This document shows, piece by piece, positions 36,413-45,782 of a DNA stretch of 64,000 bases; within the stretch, counting starts at the first letter, position 1, and every line of letters starts with the position of its first letter. The position numbers and the translations under genes were made by a program. The notes under the pieces were generated by a model. It made no database searches. It worked only from the letters and a program-made list of their open reading frames with translations, and was not told the origin of the DNA. Source of the stretch: an uncultured Aquimarina sp. (lineage in GTDB: Bacteria; Bacteroidota; Bacteroidia; Flavobacteriales; Flavobacteriaceae); assembly GCF_947500065.1 (NCBI RefSeq), contig NZ_CANMQT010000003.1, forward strand, positions 310,001 to 374,000, given 5' to 3'.

Positions 36413-37975
36413 TTAAGAACTACAGGACAACATCGAACAACCAGCTTTATCCCTAGCCCAATCCGGACGTTTCACGAACCATTTCTCATATTCTGGCTGT
36501 TCACTATAAGGTCGTTTTAGCATCATATATAACTCATCAATCAAACTATAATCCCCTTCATCTGCAGCATCAATAGCTAACTGCGCCATATAATTTCGAA
36601 GAACATATTTAGGGTTGATATTATTCATTTGATCTTTTCGCTGGGTATCTCCTATTTGTTCTTTTTCTAATCTAGCATCATATTTTAAAAACCAATCATT
36701 CCATCTATTTTTAATATCATTTTCTATATCATTAAGATTGTAAAAGGCATCTTTTATTATAGCATACCAATCAGATGCTTTCCCTTTCTTAAAGTTAGCT
36801 AACTGCCTAAAAAAAATCGTCATATCAGTCTCTGCGAGCTGCAGTAACTCTTCTAAATCCTGTATTAAAAGATGATCATTTTCCTGATCAGAAAACAATC
36901 CAATTTTAGTGATCATCATATTCGCATATGATTTCTTATAGGTTTCTTGATAATCATTTAATGCTTTTTCTAAAGGATCTACTTCTTCTATTAACGGGTA
37001 TAATGCATTAGCAAGTTGATACAAATTCCAAAGAACTATTTCCGGTTGTGTTCCGTATCTATAACGTTTAAACTGACTATCTGTAGTATTAGGAGTCCAA
37101 CCGTGATTATAATCTTCTAACCATCCATAAGGACCATAATCAATTGTTTGACCTAGGATAGACATATTATCAGTATTCATGACTCCGTGAACAAAACCAA
37201 CACGTTGCCAATCTATAACCATACTCAAACTTCTTTTGCTGACTTCTTTTAGAAGTGCTACATAGGATAGTTTACCACGCTCTTTTATTTCAGGAAAAAA
37301 ATATTTTATCGTATAGTCAGCAAGTAGTTTTAAGTTCTTATGATCCTTATGAGCTGCTAAGATTTCAAAGTTTCCAAAACGAATAAAAGAAGGTGCTACA
37401 CGGCATACGATAGCGCCTTTTTCATAAGCCGAATTTCCATCATACAGCATATCTCTTAGTACTTTATCTCCTGTCGTAGCAAGGGACAATGCTCTTGTCG
37501 TTGGTACACCTAGATGATGCATCGCTTCACTACATAAATACTCTCGAATAGAAGAGCGCAAAACCGCTAAGCCATCTGCATTACGAGAATATGGTGTCTC
37601 TCCAGCTCCTTTTAACTGAATCGCCCAACGTTTAGAATTATGAACTATTTCTGCCAGATTGATTGCACGTCCATCTCCCAATTGTCCTGCCCAGTTGCCG
37701 AATTGATGCCCTCCATAATGCATGGCATATGGCATGGTATTCTCTATAACCTTATTACCAGTCATTATCTGCAAAAACTCTTTTGACTGAACATATTCTT
37801 TAGAAAACCCTAACTCCTGCCTCATTTCTTCTGAAACATGTAAAATCTCTGGATTAGCTGTTTTCTTTGGTTTAACATAAGAAAAACATGCATTCCTAAC
37901 CTGTCTCCGGTAATTTTCCTGAATTGGATCTGAAGGTAATTCTTCAGAAAAAGTATTTTGTATATTAAATTTCAT
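36413..37975 (-). CDS. selO: SelO (YdiU) protein adenylyltransferase (AMPylase)
   Basis: 520 residues, the usual size for bacterial SelO. The signature YGGHQFGNWAGQLGDGRAI is intact, and GVMNTDNMSILGQTIDYGPYG provides the pseudokinase metal-binding Asn and Asp residues. The C-terminus ends CSS, placing Cys where eukaryotic SelO carries selenocysteine. Known SelO enzymes AMPylate Ser/Thr/Tyr on proteins involved in redox homeostasis. The small gene at 36154 follows closely. Confidence 0.93.
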   Translation of the reverse strand: MKFNIQNTFSEELPSDPIQENYRRQVRNACFSYVKPKKTANPEILHVSEEMRQELGFSKEYVQSKEFLQIMTGNKVIENTMPYAMHYGGHQFGNWAGQLGDGRAINLAEIVHNSKRWAIQLKGAGETPYSRNADGLAVLRSSIREYLCSEAMHHLGVPTTRALSLATTGDKVLRDMLYDGNSAYEKGAIVCRVAPSFIRFGNFEILAAHKDHKNLKLLADYTIKYFFPEIKERGKLSYVALLKEVSKRSLSMVIDWQRVGFVHGVMNTDNMSILGQTIDYGPYGWLEDYNHGWTPNTTDSQFKRYRYGTQPEIVLWNLYQLANALYPLIEEVDPLEKALNDYQETYKKSYANMMITKIGLFSDQENDHLLIQDLEELLQLAETDMTIFFRQLANFKKGKASDWYAIIKDAFYNLNDIENDIKNRWNDWFLKYDARLEKEQIGDTQRKDQMNNINPKYVLRNYMAQLAIDAADEGDYSLIDELYMMLKRPYSEQPEYEKWFVKRPDWARDKAGCSMLSCSS

Positions 37976-38029
37976 TTTTAATTTTCTGTAATCATATTCT
38001 AAAAATAGTATGATATATTTTTTTAGTTT

Positions 38030-39079
38030 CTAATATAGAAATATAGAAACCGCCATTACTCCTATTATCGCTATTGGAACAATAATTATGATATATACAT
38101 AAGAAATAACGATTCCTTTGACCAAAGCCGATAACCAAAAACTTTTATAGAAGTTTTTCAGCGCAAGAACGAGATAAATAATAAACGACAAAAAGAATAA
38201 TACTTTCAACCATATTGGTATTTCTAATATAGCATTGGTCAATATTAGTAAGCAGAGCGATGTAAATATAAATGTAAAAAAATAGAAACTAAACACCATA
38301 TGATGCGCAAAAGTTGCTCTTTTCCAATAAAATATTTTTAGAATGAAAGCAAATAATGGTAGCATTAAAAACATAGTAATAGGAATGGTGTCATATAATG
38401 TTTTCAAGATACCACCTCCTTTTTGTTCATAAAACTTAAGTATTTGAGTATAGAATTTTTCAGTGATAACTCCGTCATCTTCTTCAAGCCCCATCATTTT
38501 CAATTTCTCATTTTGAGGAGCACCTATATCTATTAAGGAGTCTAACTGTTTTCGTTTAAAACTGAATGAGAGATTAGATGAGTTTTGTTCAGCGGACATC
38601 ACAGAATCAAGGATTTTAAGATCTTTTTCTGCTATTTTAGAAAGACCCACATTCTCTGTTAATGCCTTTTTTGCAATTTCCAAACCAATAGAATCTTTCT
38701 TAAATTGTATCGAATCTAAAGTAACCTCTCTACCAAATTCTTTTTTAAATGTTTGATTTAGATTATCATCAGCTTTTCTGATAATAAATGAAAAAGCGAA
38801 AAAGAACACAACCGAGACAAAAAGATAAAACTGTGCCGGATGCAAATATGAAAGACGTTTTCCATCAACAAATCGCCTTGCCAAGACACCAGGTTTGGTC
38901 ATCAACGGAATAAAACTTCTAAAAAAACGAGCATCAACGGCAAAATAATTACCTATAGTATTACTAAACAGTACTCCAAACGTAAGTTTATCGGCTGTTT
39001 CCTGTCCACAGTATGGACAATAATCAAAAGATTCATCAAAAGACTTTTCACAATTTTTACATCGATCGGTTGTTGGCAT
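38030..39079 (-). CDS. DUF3667-type zinc-ribbon membrane protein
   Basis: 349 residues. The N-terminus is a zinc ribbon (CKNC ... CPYC), followed by the DUF3667-like segment LTFGVLFSNTIGNYFAVDARFFRSFIPLMTKPGVLARRFVDGKR and a membrane helix near 85-100. A helical soluble part spans about 105-225, and four hydrophobic helices fill the C-terminal 120 residues. Function is unknown in this family. It is divergent from the M28 lipoprotein gene. Confidence 0.8.
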   Translation of the reverse strand: MPTTDRCKNCEKSFDESFDYCPYCGQETADKLTFGVLFSNTIGNYFAVDARFFRSFIPLMTKPGVLARRFVDGKRLSYLHPAQFYLFVSVVFFFAFSFIIRKADDNLNQTFKKEFGREVTLDSIQFKKDSIGLEIAKKALTENVGLSKIAEKDLKILDSVMSAEQNSSNLSFSFKRKQLDSLIDIGAPQNEKLKMMGLEEDDGVITEKFYTQILKFYEQKGGGILKTLYDTIPITMFLMLPLFAFILKIFYWKRATFAHHMVFSFYFFTFIFTSLCLLILTNAILEIPIWLKVLFFLSFIIYLVLALKNFYKSFWLSALVKGIVISYVYIIIIVPIAIIGVMAVSIFLY

Positions 39080-39298
39080 TCTAAATCGTTTTTTTTAAAT
39101 GTACAAAAAGAATTTACATATTTAATTTGATCTTCATCAATCAATTCCTTTATATACTAATTACTTTATAGCAATAGTACTATATATTATGTTCTAAGAA
39201 AATAGTATTGAATCTATTTTTGCAAGTGCTTAACAAAAATCAATATATTTTCTTGTATTTTTGATCGAAATCAAAAAATTCACATTCACACATCTTTT

Positions 39299-40864
39299 AT
39301 GAAAAAAGTAATTTCCGTTTTAGCAATAACGGCACTCATTGCGGCTTGTGGTACAACAAAAAATACTACAAGTACATCCTCAGAAACAAAAAAAGTAGTT
39401 AGTAATCCTGTTACTTATGCAAATACAATAACTGCTGAAGATCTTAAAACAGCTTTATACACCTATGCTTCTGATGAATTTCAGGGTAGAGAAACTGGAA
39501 AGCCTGGACAAAAAATGGCTATTAACTTTTTAAAGGAGCATTACATAAAATATGGTGTTCCTGCTGCAAAAAGTGATGGCAATTATTTTCAAGAAGTACC
39601 ACTTGATATAATGAAAAATCCGGAAGTGGCTCTAAGTGTAAATGGAAAAGATTTCAAATATCTTGAAAATTTAATATCACTTTCCGCAGGACCAACCGGT
39701 ACATTGTCTACTGAAGAAATCATCTATGCAAGCTTTGGAATTGAAGATGAAAAGTTCTCAAACTATACTGATATTGATGTCAAAAATAAAATAGTTCTTA
39801 TTAAATCAGGAGAACCAAAAAATGCTGACGGCACCTTTACTATTTCTGGGACAACTGATGCATCTAAATGGTCTAATATGAGACAACAATTCTCTGCAAA
39901 AAGAGATGTTGCTAAAGAAAAAGGAGCAAAAGCTGTATTCTTTTACTTTCCTGAAGTATATCAAATGGCTGCTGCACAATTCGGAAACGCTTCTGGTAGA
40001 ATGTCACTTTCAGATACTACGGAAGAAGCTTATTTCTTTCTTATTAATAGTGATTTAGGTAAAAGCTTCCTGAATGATATAGATACAAATGATAAATCGG
40101 CTGTTCTAAAAACTAAGATGACCTTAGATTATAAAAACAATGCCGAGAAAATATCTTCAGAAAATGTAGCCGCATTTATTAAAGGATCTGAGAAGCCAGA
40201 TGAAATCATTGTGATATCTGCTCATCTAGATCATGAAGGTATAAAAGATGGTAAAGTATATAACGGAGCTGATGATGATGGTTCTGGAACAGTCGCTGTT
40301 GTAGAAATCGCCGAAGCCTTTGCCAAAGCAGTAAAAGACGGTAATGGACCTAAACGTTCTATATTATTCCTAAATGTAACTGGTGAGGAAAAAGGTCTTT
40401 TAGGATCTCGCTACTATACAGATATGGATCCCATTTTTCCATTAGAAAATACAATTGCCGATTTAAATATTGATATGATTGGTCGTACAGATCCTAAACG
40501 TAAAGAAGGAAACAGAAACTATATATACCTAATTGGTAGTGATAAATTAAGTACTGAGTTGCATAACATTTCTGAAGAAGTAAATACTAAGTACACGAAT
40601 GTAGAACTTGATTATACATATAATGATGAAAATGATCCTAATCGTTTCTATTACCGATCAGATCATTATAATTTTGCAAAAAATAACATTCCTGTGATCT
40701 TCTATTTTAATGGTACTCATGATGATTATCACCAACCAAGTGATACTCCTGATAAGATCGAGTATGATTTATTAGAAAACAGAACTAGATTAGTATTCTA
40801 TACTGCTTGGGAATTAGCAAATCGTGAGAATCGAATTATTGCTGATAAAGCTGAAAAAAAATAA
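39299..40864 (+). CDS. M28-family zinc peptidase lipoprotein
   Basis: 521 residues with lipobox ALIAAC. A PA-like domain lies at about 120-260. The M28 zinc-binding residues appear in order: His309 (SAHLDHEG), Asp325 (NGADDDGSG), Glu363-Glu364 (VTGEEKGLL), Asp in NIDMIGRTD and the final His in HDDYHQPSDT. Predicted periplasmic aminopeptidase attached to a membrane. It is a distant relative of the M28 enzyme at 10384, differing in anchoring. Confidence 0.88.
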   Translation: MKKVISVLAITALIAACGTTKNTTSTSSETKKVVSNPVTYANTITAEDLKTALYTYASDEFQGRETGKPGQKMAINFLKEHYIKYGVPAAKSDGNYFQEVPLDIMKNPEVALSVNGKDFKYLENLISLSAGPTGTLSTEEIIYASFGIEDEKFSNYTDIDVKNKIVLIKSGEPKNADGTFTISGTTDASKWSNMRQQFSAKRDVAKEKGAKAVFFYFPEVYQMAAAQFGNASGRMSLSDTTEEAYFFLINSDLGKSFLNDIDTNDKSAVLKTKMTLDYKNNAEKISSENVAAFIKGSEKPDEIIVISAHLDHEGIKDGKVYNGADDDGSGTVAVVEIAEAFAKAVKDGNGPKRSILFLNVTGEEKGLLGSRYYTDMDPIFPLENTIADLNIDMIGRTDPKRKEGNRNYIYLIGSDKLSTELHNISEEVNTKYTNVELDYTYNDENDPNRFYYRSDHYNFAKNNIPVIFYFNGTHDDYHQPSDTPDKIEYDLLENRTRLVFYTAWELANRENRIIADKAEKK

Positions 40865-40892
40865 TTAGGACTTATATTATTTCCTAAAATAA

Positions 40893-40924
40893 AAAGAGGC
40901 TTGATTAGATAATCAAGCCTCTTT
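40893..40924. terminator. Bidirectional rho-independent terminator
   Basis: AAAGAGGCTTGATT (40893-40906) and AATCAAGCCTCTTT (40911-40924) are a perfect 14-bp stem with a 4-base loop and A/T tails on both sides, between convergent genes. Confidence 0.85.
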
Positions 40925-40946
40925 ACTATTTATAATAGCATTTGAA

Positions 40947-41852
40947 TCAGTTTTTTTGATTAAAATGTAAAACATACGTGGCATTAAATCCAAAAACAAA
41001 ATTCCCATCACTAAGGTTAAAGTTATTAGGAGTTTGTGTAATAAATGCATCTTCTACCATATTTCTTGCATTCGTCATCTGAAATTGAAGCATTAAATCA
41101 CTCATTTCCCAATTTACACCCAATACAAAAGCATCATAAGTGTCAATTGACTTCATTGGATTGGTTAAATAGTAGTACTCTGATACTATAGATACATGAC
41201 CTCCTACTTTATACCTTGCTCCTATTCCTATTGCAAAATGATTCTGTGGATCTTCTTCGAAACTAGAAGAACCTTTATGAATAAAAGTTGGTGAGAGTTG
41301 CAATGAGAATTGAGGAGTAAATTTACGAGCTATCAAAACCTGACTAGTAAATGCCATCCGATCTATAAACTCATCAGATAATGGTATACCACCATAAGAT
41401 TCATTCTTTTTGCTTCTATATGAAGCATTTTGAAAAAGTGTAATACTTAATGGGATGCCTTTTTTATCTCTTCTTTGACGTACAAGATTATATTTTAAGA
41501 ATCCATCAAAAATACCATCTAATGTGGATCCACCAACTCCAAAAGTTAATCTATTTGATAAACCATATTCTAAAGCTATTCTTGCCGTCCATTTATCAGC
41601 AACAAAACTTTGACTTGGATAATCTGGAATATTCCAGAACAAATTCATCGCCTTTACTTCTAAAACTCCTTTTCTTCTATTTTCAATTGAGTGTCCTAGT
41701 GAAATACGAGTTCCTTTGAATGTGGCTATTTCATATTGAGGTTTATCTGGATATTCTTTCTCTAGTTTTTCCAGTAAATCTTGGGCATTTATAGAACTAC
41801 CAAATCCAATTAGTATAACTATAAATCGAAGAAAAAATTTATTATTTCTCAT
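40947..41852 (-). CDS. DUF5777-family beta-barrel protein, cassette copy 1
   Basis: The ATG at 41852 is chosen because it begins a signal peptide (FIVILIGFGSSINAQ); an ATG at 41897 would add 15 residues. About 301 residues. The conserved start TFKGTRISLGHSIENRRKGVLE identifies the DUF5777 group of predicted outer-membrane barrels; alternating hydrophobic strands follow. The start overlaps the end of the YceI gene by 11 bases, indicating coupled translation. Its paralogue at 47136 has the same motif and the same neighbours. Confidence 0.8.
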   Translation of the reverse strand: MRNNKFFLRFIVILIGFGSSINAQDLLEKLEKEYPDKPQYEIATFKGTRISLGHSIENRRKGVLEVKAMNLFWNIPDYPSQSFVADKWTARIALEYGLSNRLTFGVGGSTLDGIFDGFLKYNLVRQRRDKKGIPLSITLFQNASYRSKKNESYGGIPLSDEFIDRMAFTSQVLIARKFTPQFSLQLSPTFIHKGSSSFEEDPQNHFAIGIGARYKVGGHVSIVSEYYYLTNPMKSIDTYDAFVLGVNWEMSDLMLQFQMTNARNMVEDAFITQTPNNFNLSDGNFVFGFNATYVLHFNQKN

Positions 41853-42390
41853 ATGACTGATATTCAAATCTGAATTTAATTGATATAATTTTAGCAATAT
41901 TGGGTGCTAGAATCGGTGGAATCTTAATATCAAAATCTTTAACAACAACTTCAAAATCACCAGTTATGATATACTTTCCATTGATATTCTCAATATTTGT
42001 TTTAATCTCGACCTCTTTAGCAATATCTCGTACCGTAAGTGTTCCTTTTACCATTTTAGTCTGAGTACCTTCCACTAAAGGATCAAAATCAATAATAGTA
42101 CCTTGAAAAGTAGCTTTCGGATATAAATCAGATTCGATATAACTTTCATTAAAGTGTTCGTGCATTAATGATTTCTTAAACACAAACGCATTCATCAACA
42201 TACTTATGGCTATCTCATTTTTTGAGAAATCAATTATACTCAAAACTTGATTGTTTTTCGCTTCTATATTTTCTACAGAAGTATAAGAAAAGAAAGAGAC
42301 ATGTCCTTGACGTGTTATAACTTGATCCGATATTTCATCAGAGTTTATAAAATTTGTCAAAAGAAATAGTAGAATAATGATTCTATTCAT
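41842..42390 (-). CDS. YceI-family exported lipid-binding protein, cassette copy 1
   Basis: 182 residues with a signal peptide (IIILLFLLTNFINS). YceI features: SFFSYTSVENIEAKN, QVLSIIDFSKNEIAISMLM, ESDLYPKATFQGTI and GTLTVRDIAKEV. The lipocalin-like fold of this family binds isoprenoid chains such as quinone precursors. It lies 4 bases after the OB-fold gene and overlaps the barrel gene. The copy at 46589 is strikingly similar. Confidence 0.88.
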   Translation of the reverse strand: MNRIIILLFLLTNFINSDEISDQVITRQGHVSFFSYTSVENIEAKNNQVLSIIDFSKNEIAISMLMNAFVFKKSLMHEHFNESYIESDLYPKATFQGTIIDFDPLVEGTQTKMVKGTLTVRDIAKEVEIKTNIENINGKYIITGDFEVVVKDFDIKIPPILAPNIAKIISIKFRFEYQSYEK

Positions 42391-42394
42391 TGCT

Positions 42395-42820
42395 TTATTG
42401 GTTAATCAGCATACAGTTTAATAGGATGGCGTCTTTTAGAAATCCTTTACAAATTCCTTTGATCATAACTTTCTGACCTCTTTTAAGGTTTTTCACTTTC
42501 ATAATTTGATTAGACTGCATATCACACAGTACGCCAGAATGTTTATTTTCACCATACAATATTACTGTATTTCGGTTATTTAAAAAAGTAACTTCCTTTA
42601 CAATACCTTCTACCTCGATAATTTTACCTTTGTAAATTGAATTTGCATTTTCCTCATTCTTAATAAATGATACCGTAAGCTTTTCAGAACTTGTATTTAT
42701 TTCTGTGGATATGTTGATTATATTAATTTTCGGTTTATTATAATATCCAAAATAAACACAAAGGCTTCCTATCAAAAATAGAGTGAAAAGTAAAAAAGTT
42801 ATTTTGTTTTTTTTATTCAT
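42395..42820 (-). CDS. Membrane-anchored OB-fold (tRNA_anti-like) protein, cassette copy 1
   Basis: 141 residues: one N-terminal membrane helix (FLLFTLFLIGSLCVYFGY), then an OB-fold resembling the tRNA_anti-like family (NSIYKGKIIEVEGIVKEV, GVLCDMQ, GQKVMIKGICKGFLKDAILLNC). The OB domain should sit in the periplasm, so nucleic-acid binding is unlikely. It heads a tight operon with YceI and the barrel. Its counterpart is at 46142. Confidence 0.75.
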   Translation of the reverse strand: MNKKNKITFLLFTLFLIGSLCVYFGYYNKPKINIINISTEINTSSEKLTVSFIKNEENANSIYKGKIIEVEGIVKEVTFLNNRNTVILYGENKHSGVLCDMQSNQIMKVKNLKRGQKVMIKGICKGFLKDAILLNCMLINQ

Positions 42821-43153
42821 TTGCTATATGAAAGCTATTATTTATTCTTTTACGTAATATGGAAAACACATTCCAAAAATGTAAAAAAAATCTATCCTTT
42901 TTGAATGGTTTATTTCATTCTTTTTCTAAATAATAATTCCTGGCAAATAAATAGGAATTAATACACTCTTGAAAAAAAACTTTTATAAGAATGAAAAATA
43001 GAGTTTAAAAAGGAAAAAAAGACATTGAAATGAGTTATAATTCTTTCTTGATTTAAAAACAATCGCAAGAAAATATAGTATTTTCGTTTTCAGAAATTCG
43101 TTAAGCATATAGTGGTATATAGCTTTTGAGTATCCAAATCAGATTATTAAACA
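42821..43153. other. Divergent intergenic region
   Basis: 333 AT-rich bases between the divergent OB-fold and LytTR genes. No ORF or convincing promoter pair was found. It is the likely place for control of cassette copy 1 by the neighbouring LytTR protein. Confidence 0.35.
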
Positions 43154-44272
43154 ATGAGAAAAGACAGATTATATTTTTTAACTTTTATTTCCATATCCGT
43201 TATTTTTCTAATTATTGCTTCATTTGGTGTAAAATACTTCATTAAGGTTAGTGCTAATCAATTAATTGAGATACAATTAGAATCCAGTAAAAGAGAAGCT
43301 AATGAAATAGCTAAATTAATCCATTATCAAATAATAGATGGAACAGACAAACAAAAGATTATAAGTAATGTTCAGGATGTCATTGAAAACACTCATAATC
43401 AAGCCTCTTTTATTTGTTTATTTGATTGGTCAGGAAAAGAAGTATGTCATCCAGATATAACAAAAGTTGGTCAAAAAGTAAATTCTGATCAATCACTTCT
43501 TAAGTCATTAAACGAAGAAAACAGTTCTGACAAATTATATTATCTTCTACTTAAACAAAAAAAAGAAAGTGATACTATTCCTGGTATTAATACAGAATCA
43601 GAAATTGTTTATATATCCCCTGTAAAAGATTCAGATCTAATTGTTGCTGCTCATATCAATCTTAATAAAATAAGTGTGCAAATCAGAAAGCTAAAAACAA
43701 GTTTTTATACCATTTTTGCTCTAATGGGTGGATTGATTATTCTATCCTCCTTTTTTGCGGTTCGAATTATTGGAAGTTATTATGAAAAACAATTAGAACA
43801 AAAAAACATAAGCTTAGAAAGTGAATTACTTAACCTATCTAAATTAAATACGGATCTTATCGCATATCAACAAAAGGTAGTTGAAAATATCGAAGAAGAA
43901 TCACTAGAATCAATGGTAGAATCTTCAAAAGAATCTGGTAAAAAGAGAATTCTTACCTATATCAGAAACGAATTGGTTCCAGTTCCTATAAATAACATAT
44001 CCTACATATACACAGAAAACACAATAACATACATTGTATGTTTTGATGGCAAAAAATCTACTAGTAATGATAGCTTAGATGATTTACTATTGAATTTGGA
44101 TACTTCTCTCTTTTTTAGAGCAAATCGCCAGTTTATAATTAGTATTACTGCGATAGCAAAAATTATTAAATATGGAAATAGCCAACTTAAAATTTTGATC
44201 AGAGATTCGGACGTTGAAATAATTATAAGTAAAAACAAAGCGGCAGAATTTAGACAATGGCTAAATATTTAG
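43154..44272 (+). CDS. Membrane-anchored one-component regulator: extracytoplasmic sensor plus LytTR domain
   Basis: 372 residues. Helix 1 spans about 7-29, an extracytoplasmic sensor domain about 30-180 (with FICLFDWSGKEVCHPDITKVGQKV, Cache-like), helix 2 about 185-207. A coiled-coil linker leads to a LytTR DNA-binding domain at about 270-372 (NNISYIYTENTITYIV, FFRANRQFIISI). There is no kinase or receiver domain, so the signal would pass through the membrane straight to DNA binding. It stands at the centre of two mirrored OB-YceI-DUF5777 cassettes and probably controls them. Confidence 0.8.
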   Translation: MRKDRLYFLTFISISVIFLIIASFGVKYFIKVSANQLIEIQLESSKREANEIAKLIHYQIIDGTDKQKIISNVQDVIENTHNQASFICLFDWSGKEVCHPDITKVGQKVNSDQSLLKSLNEENSSDKLYYLLLKQKKESDTIPGINTESEIVYISPVKDSDLIVAAHINLNKISVQIRKLKTSFYTIFALMGGLIILSSFFAVRIIGSYYEKQLEQKNISLESELLNLSKLNTDLIAYQQKVVENIEEESLESMVESSKESGKKRILTYIRNELVPVPINNISYIYTENTITYIVCFDGKKSTSNDSLDDLLLNLDTSLFFRANRQFIISITAIAKIIKYGNSQLKILIRDSDVEIIISKNKAAEFRQWLNI

Positions 44273-44463
44273 TAGCCATTTGTCTTTCTTACAATAGCAT
44301 TCTTCTCTAAGTTTATAAACATAAATTGGTATTTCCCTATCGCCCTTATAACTAGTGGTTTTGACGGATACAGAATCTTTTTTTTAAAGACGATTTAGGT
44401 AGACATTAGGTGAACATTTCTTGAAAAAACAACTTAATACACTGCAAATCAAGTTTTTATATT

Positions 44464-44495
44464 TTGTTTTCTTTTGCGATTTTAATATAATTTTG
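44464..44495 (+). promoter_or_regulatory. Putative Bacteroidota-type promoter for the Lipoprotein_15 gene
   Basis: TTG (44464-44466), 21 bases, then TAATTTTG (44488-44495). The predicted leader is about 130 bases before the ATG at 44630. Confidence 0.4.
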
Positions 44496-44629
44496 AAAAC
44501 AAAAACTCCATTGTAATTTCAAAGCTTTTTTTTCCTTTTCAAGACTATTTTTTCCTTCTCACACACATTAATTTGATTTTACCTCCCTCATTGATTGTTA
44601 TTTGTGGCATAAATCATAAATAATTTAAA

Positions 44630-45472
44630 ATGAAAAAATCAATTTTCTTATTACTCGTTTCCATATCATTATTATCAAGTTGTAGTAGTGATGATACAGA
44701 TCAACAAATCATTCCAGAACCAGAAGCTAATGCTGTACAACTAGCTGACAACGATATACACGGAAAAATACTTACTGATACAGAAGGTATGTCACTTTAT
44801 TTCTTTTCAAGAGATTCTAAAGAACAATCAGAATGTAACAATGACTGTAAAACAGCTTGGCCTATATTTTATAAAGCTGATTTAACACTAGATGATGGTT
44901 TAGATGCCAATGATTTTGGTGTAATTACTAGAACAGATGGAGAGAAACAGACAACTTATAAAGGATGGCCATTATATTATTTTGCTAATGATAACGCAGC
45001 AGGAGATACTAATGGCGATAAAATAGGTGACAACTGGTACATTGCTAAACCTGATTACTCCCTAATGTATGCAGAAGCTCAATTAGTTGGTAGAGATAGT
45101 GATGGAAATGATCTAAACTTTACCAGTGAGTATGTTGCCGGAGATGAACTTACATTCTATATGACAAGTAGTACTGGTAGAACAATCTATGCTTTTGTCA
45201 ACGATGCCAAAGATGATAATAATTATACTGCACAAGATTTTTCTAATGATGGAATTTGGCCAATTTTCCATATAGATATAGATAGGTTACCAAGTATTTT
45301 GGATGCTAGTGATTTCGGAACTATAGATGTTTTTGGCAGATCACAATTAACCTATAAGGGAAGACCTCTTTACTATTTCGGACAAGATACAGAAAGAGGA
45401 GATAACTATGGAATTAGTGTTCCTTCGCCAGGTATATGGCCAGTAGTTAATACAGATACGACATCACTCTAA
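44630..45472 (+). CDS. Lipoprotein with Lipoprotein_15-type (Y-x4-D) repeats
   Basis: 280 residues, lipobox LLSSC (Cys18). Two tandem halves each contain the family elements: GMSLYFFSRDSKEQSECNND ... AWPIF ... YKGWPLYYFANDNAAGD in the first, RTIYAFVNDAKDDNNY ... WPIFH ... YKGRPLYYFGQDTERGD in the second. The first half keeps a Cys pair (ECNNDC) that the second lacks. Members of this family are often near cytochromes or other redox proteins; activity is unknown. A hairpin terminator follows. Confidence 0.8.
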   Translation: MKKSIFLLLVSISLLSSCSSDDTDQQIIPEPEANAVQLADNDIHGKILTDTEGMSLYFFSRDSKEQSECNNDCKTAWPIFYKADLTLDDGLDANDFGVITRTDGEKQTTYKGWPLYYFANDNAAGDTNGDKIGDNWYIAKPDYSLMYAEAQLVGRDSDGNDLNFTSEYVAGDELTFYMTSSTGRTIYAFVNDAKDDNNYTAQDFSNDGIWPIFHIDIDRLPSILDASDFGTIDVFGRSQLTYKGRPLYYFGQDTERGDNYGISVPSPGIWPVVNTDTTSL

Positions 45473-45517
45473 AAGAGTAAGTTTTAGGTTTATTTATAAG
45501 TAGTTAGTTAGTTGGTT

Positions 45518-45553
45518 ATAAGAGGAAGTGTAAACATAATTCCTTCCTCTTAT
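45518..45553 (+). terminator. Terminator-like hairpin after the Lipoprotein_15 gene
   Basis: ATAAGAGGAAG (45518-45528) and CTTCCTCTTAT (45543-45553) form a perfect 11-bp stem with a 14-base loop, preceded by TAGTTAGTTAGTTGGTT. Confidence 0.6.
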
Positions 45554-45731
45554 TCTCAAATCATAAATGATATAAAAAATGAAGAAGATAATCCTATTAA
45601 TCATTACTCCTATTTTATTTCGATTACTACCAAAAAGTAATTAAATATTAACAATGAAGAAGCCTTTATCATCAGTTTCAAAAAAAAAAATCAACATATA
45701 AAGTGTTTAAGTAGGTTAGTTAGTTGATCAT

Positions 45732-45763
45732 CAGGAGAAGGGTGTTTTTTTTCTCTTCTCCTG
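45732..45763 (+). terminator. Terminator-like hairpin upstream of the cytochrome gene
   Basis: CAGGAGAAG (45732-45740) and CTTCTCCTG (45755-45763) form a perfect 9-bp stem around a T-rich loop, preceded by GTTAGTTAGTTG. It ends 20 bases before the cytochrome start, so attenuation is conceivable. Confidence 0.5.
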
Positions 45764-45782
45764 TTATTAAAACCCATTACAA

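Larger units (their letters stand above)
45473..45782. other. Gene-poor spacer with two hairpins and two micro-ORFs
   Basis: 310 bases. It holds two terminator-like hairpins, each preceded by a TTAGTTAGTT-type motif, plus two very short frames starting ATGAAGAAG at 45579-45644 (21 codons, hydrophobic) and 45654-45701 (15 codons, with an 11-A run). The micro-ORFs may be decayed genes or leader peptides; evidence is weak. Confidence 0.4.

Noticed and set aside
39220-39263. Promoter with TTG and TATTTTTG before the M28 lipoprotein gene
   Set aside because: The boxes are 33 bases apart, well beyond the usual 17-23.
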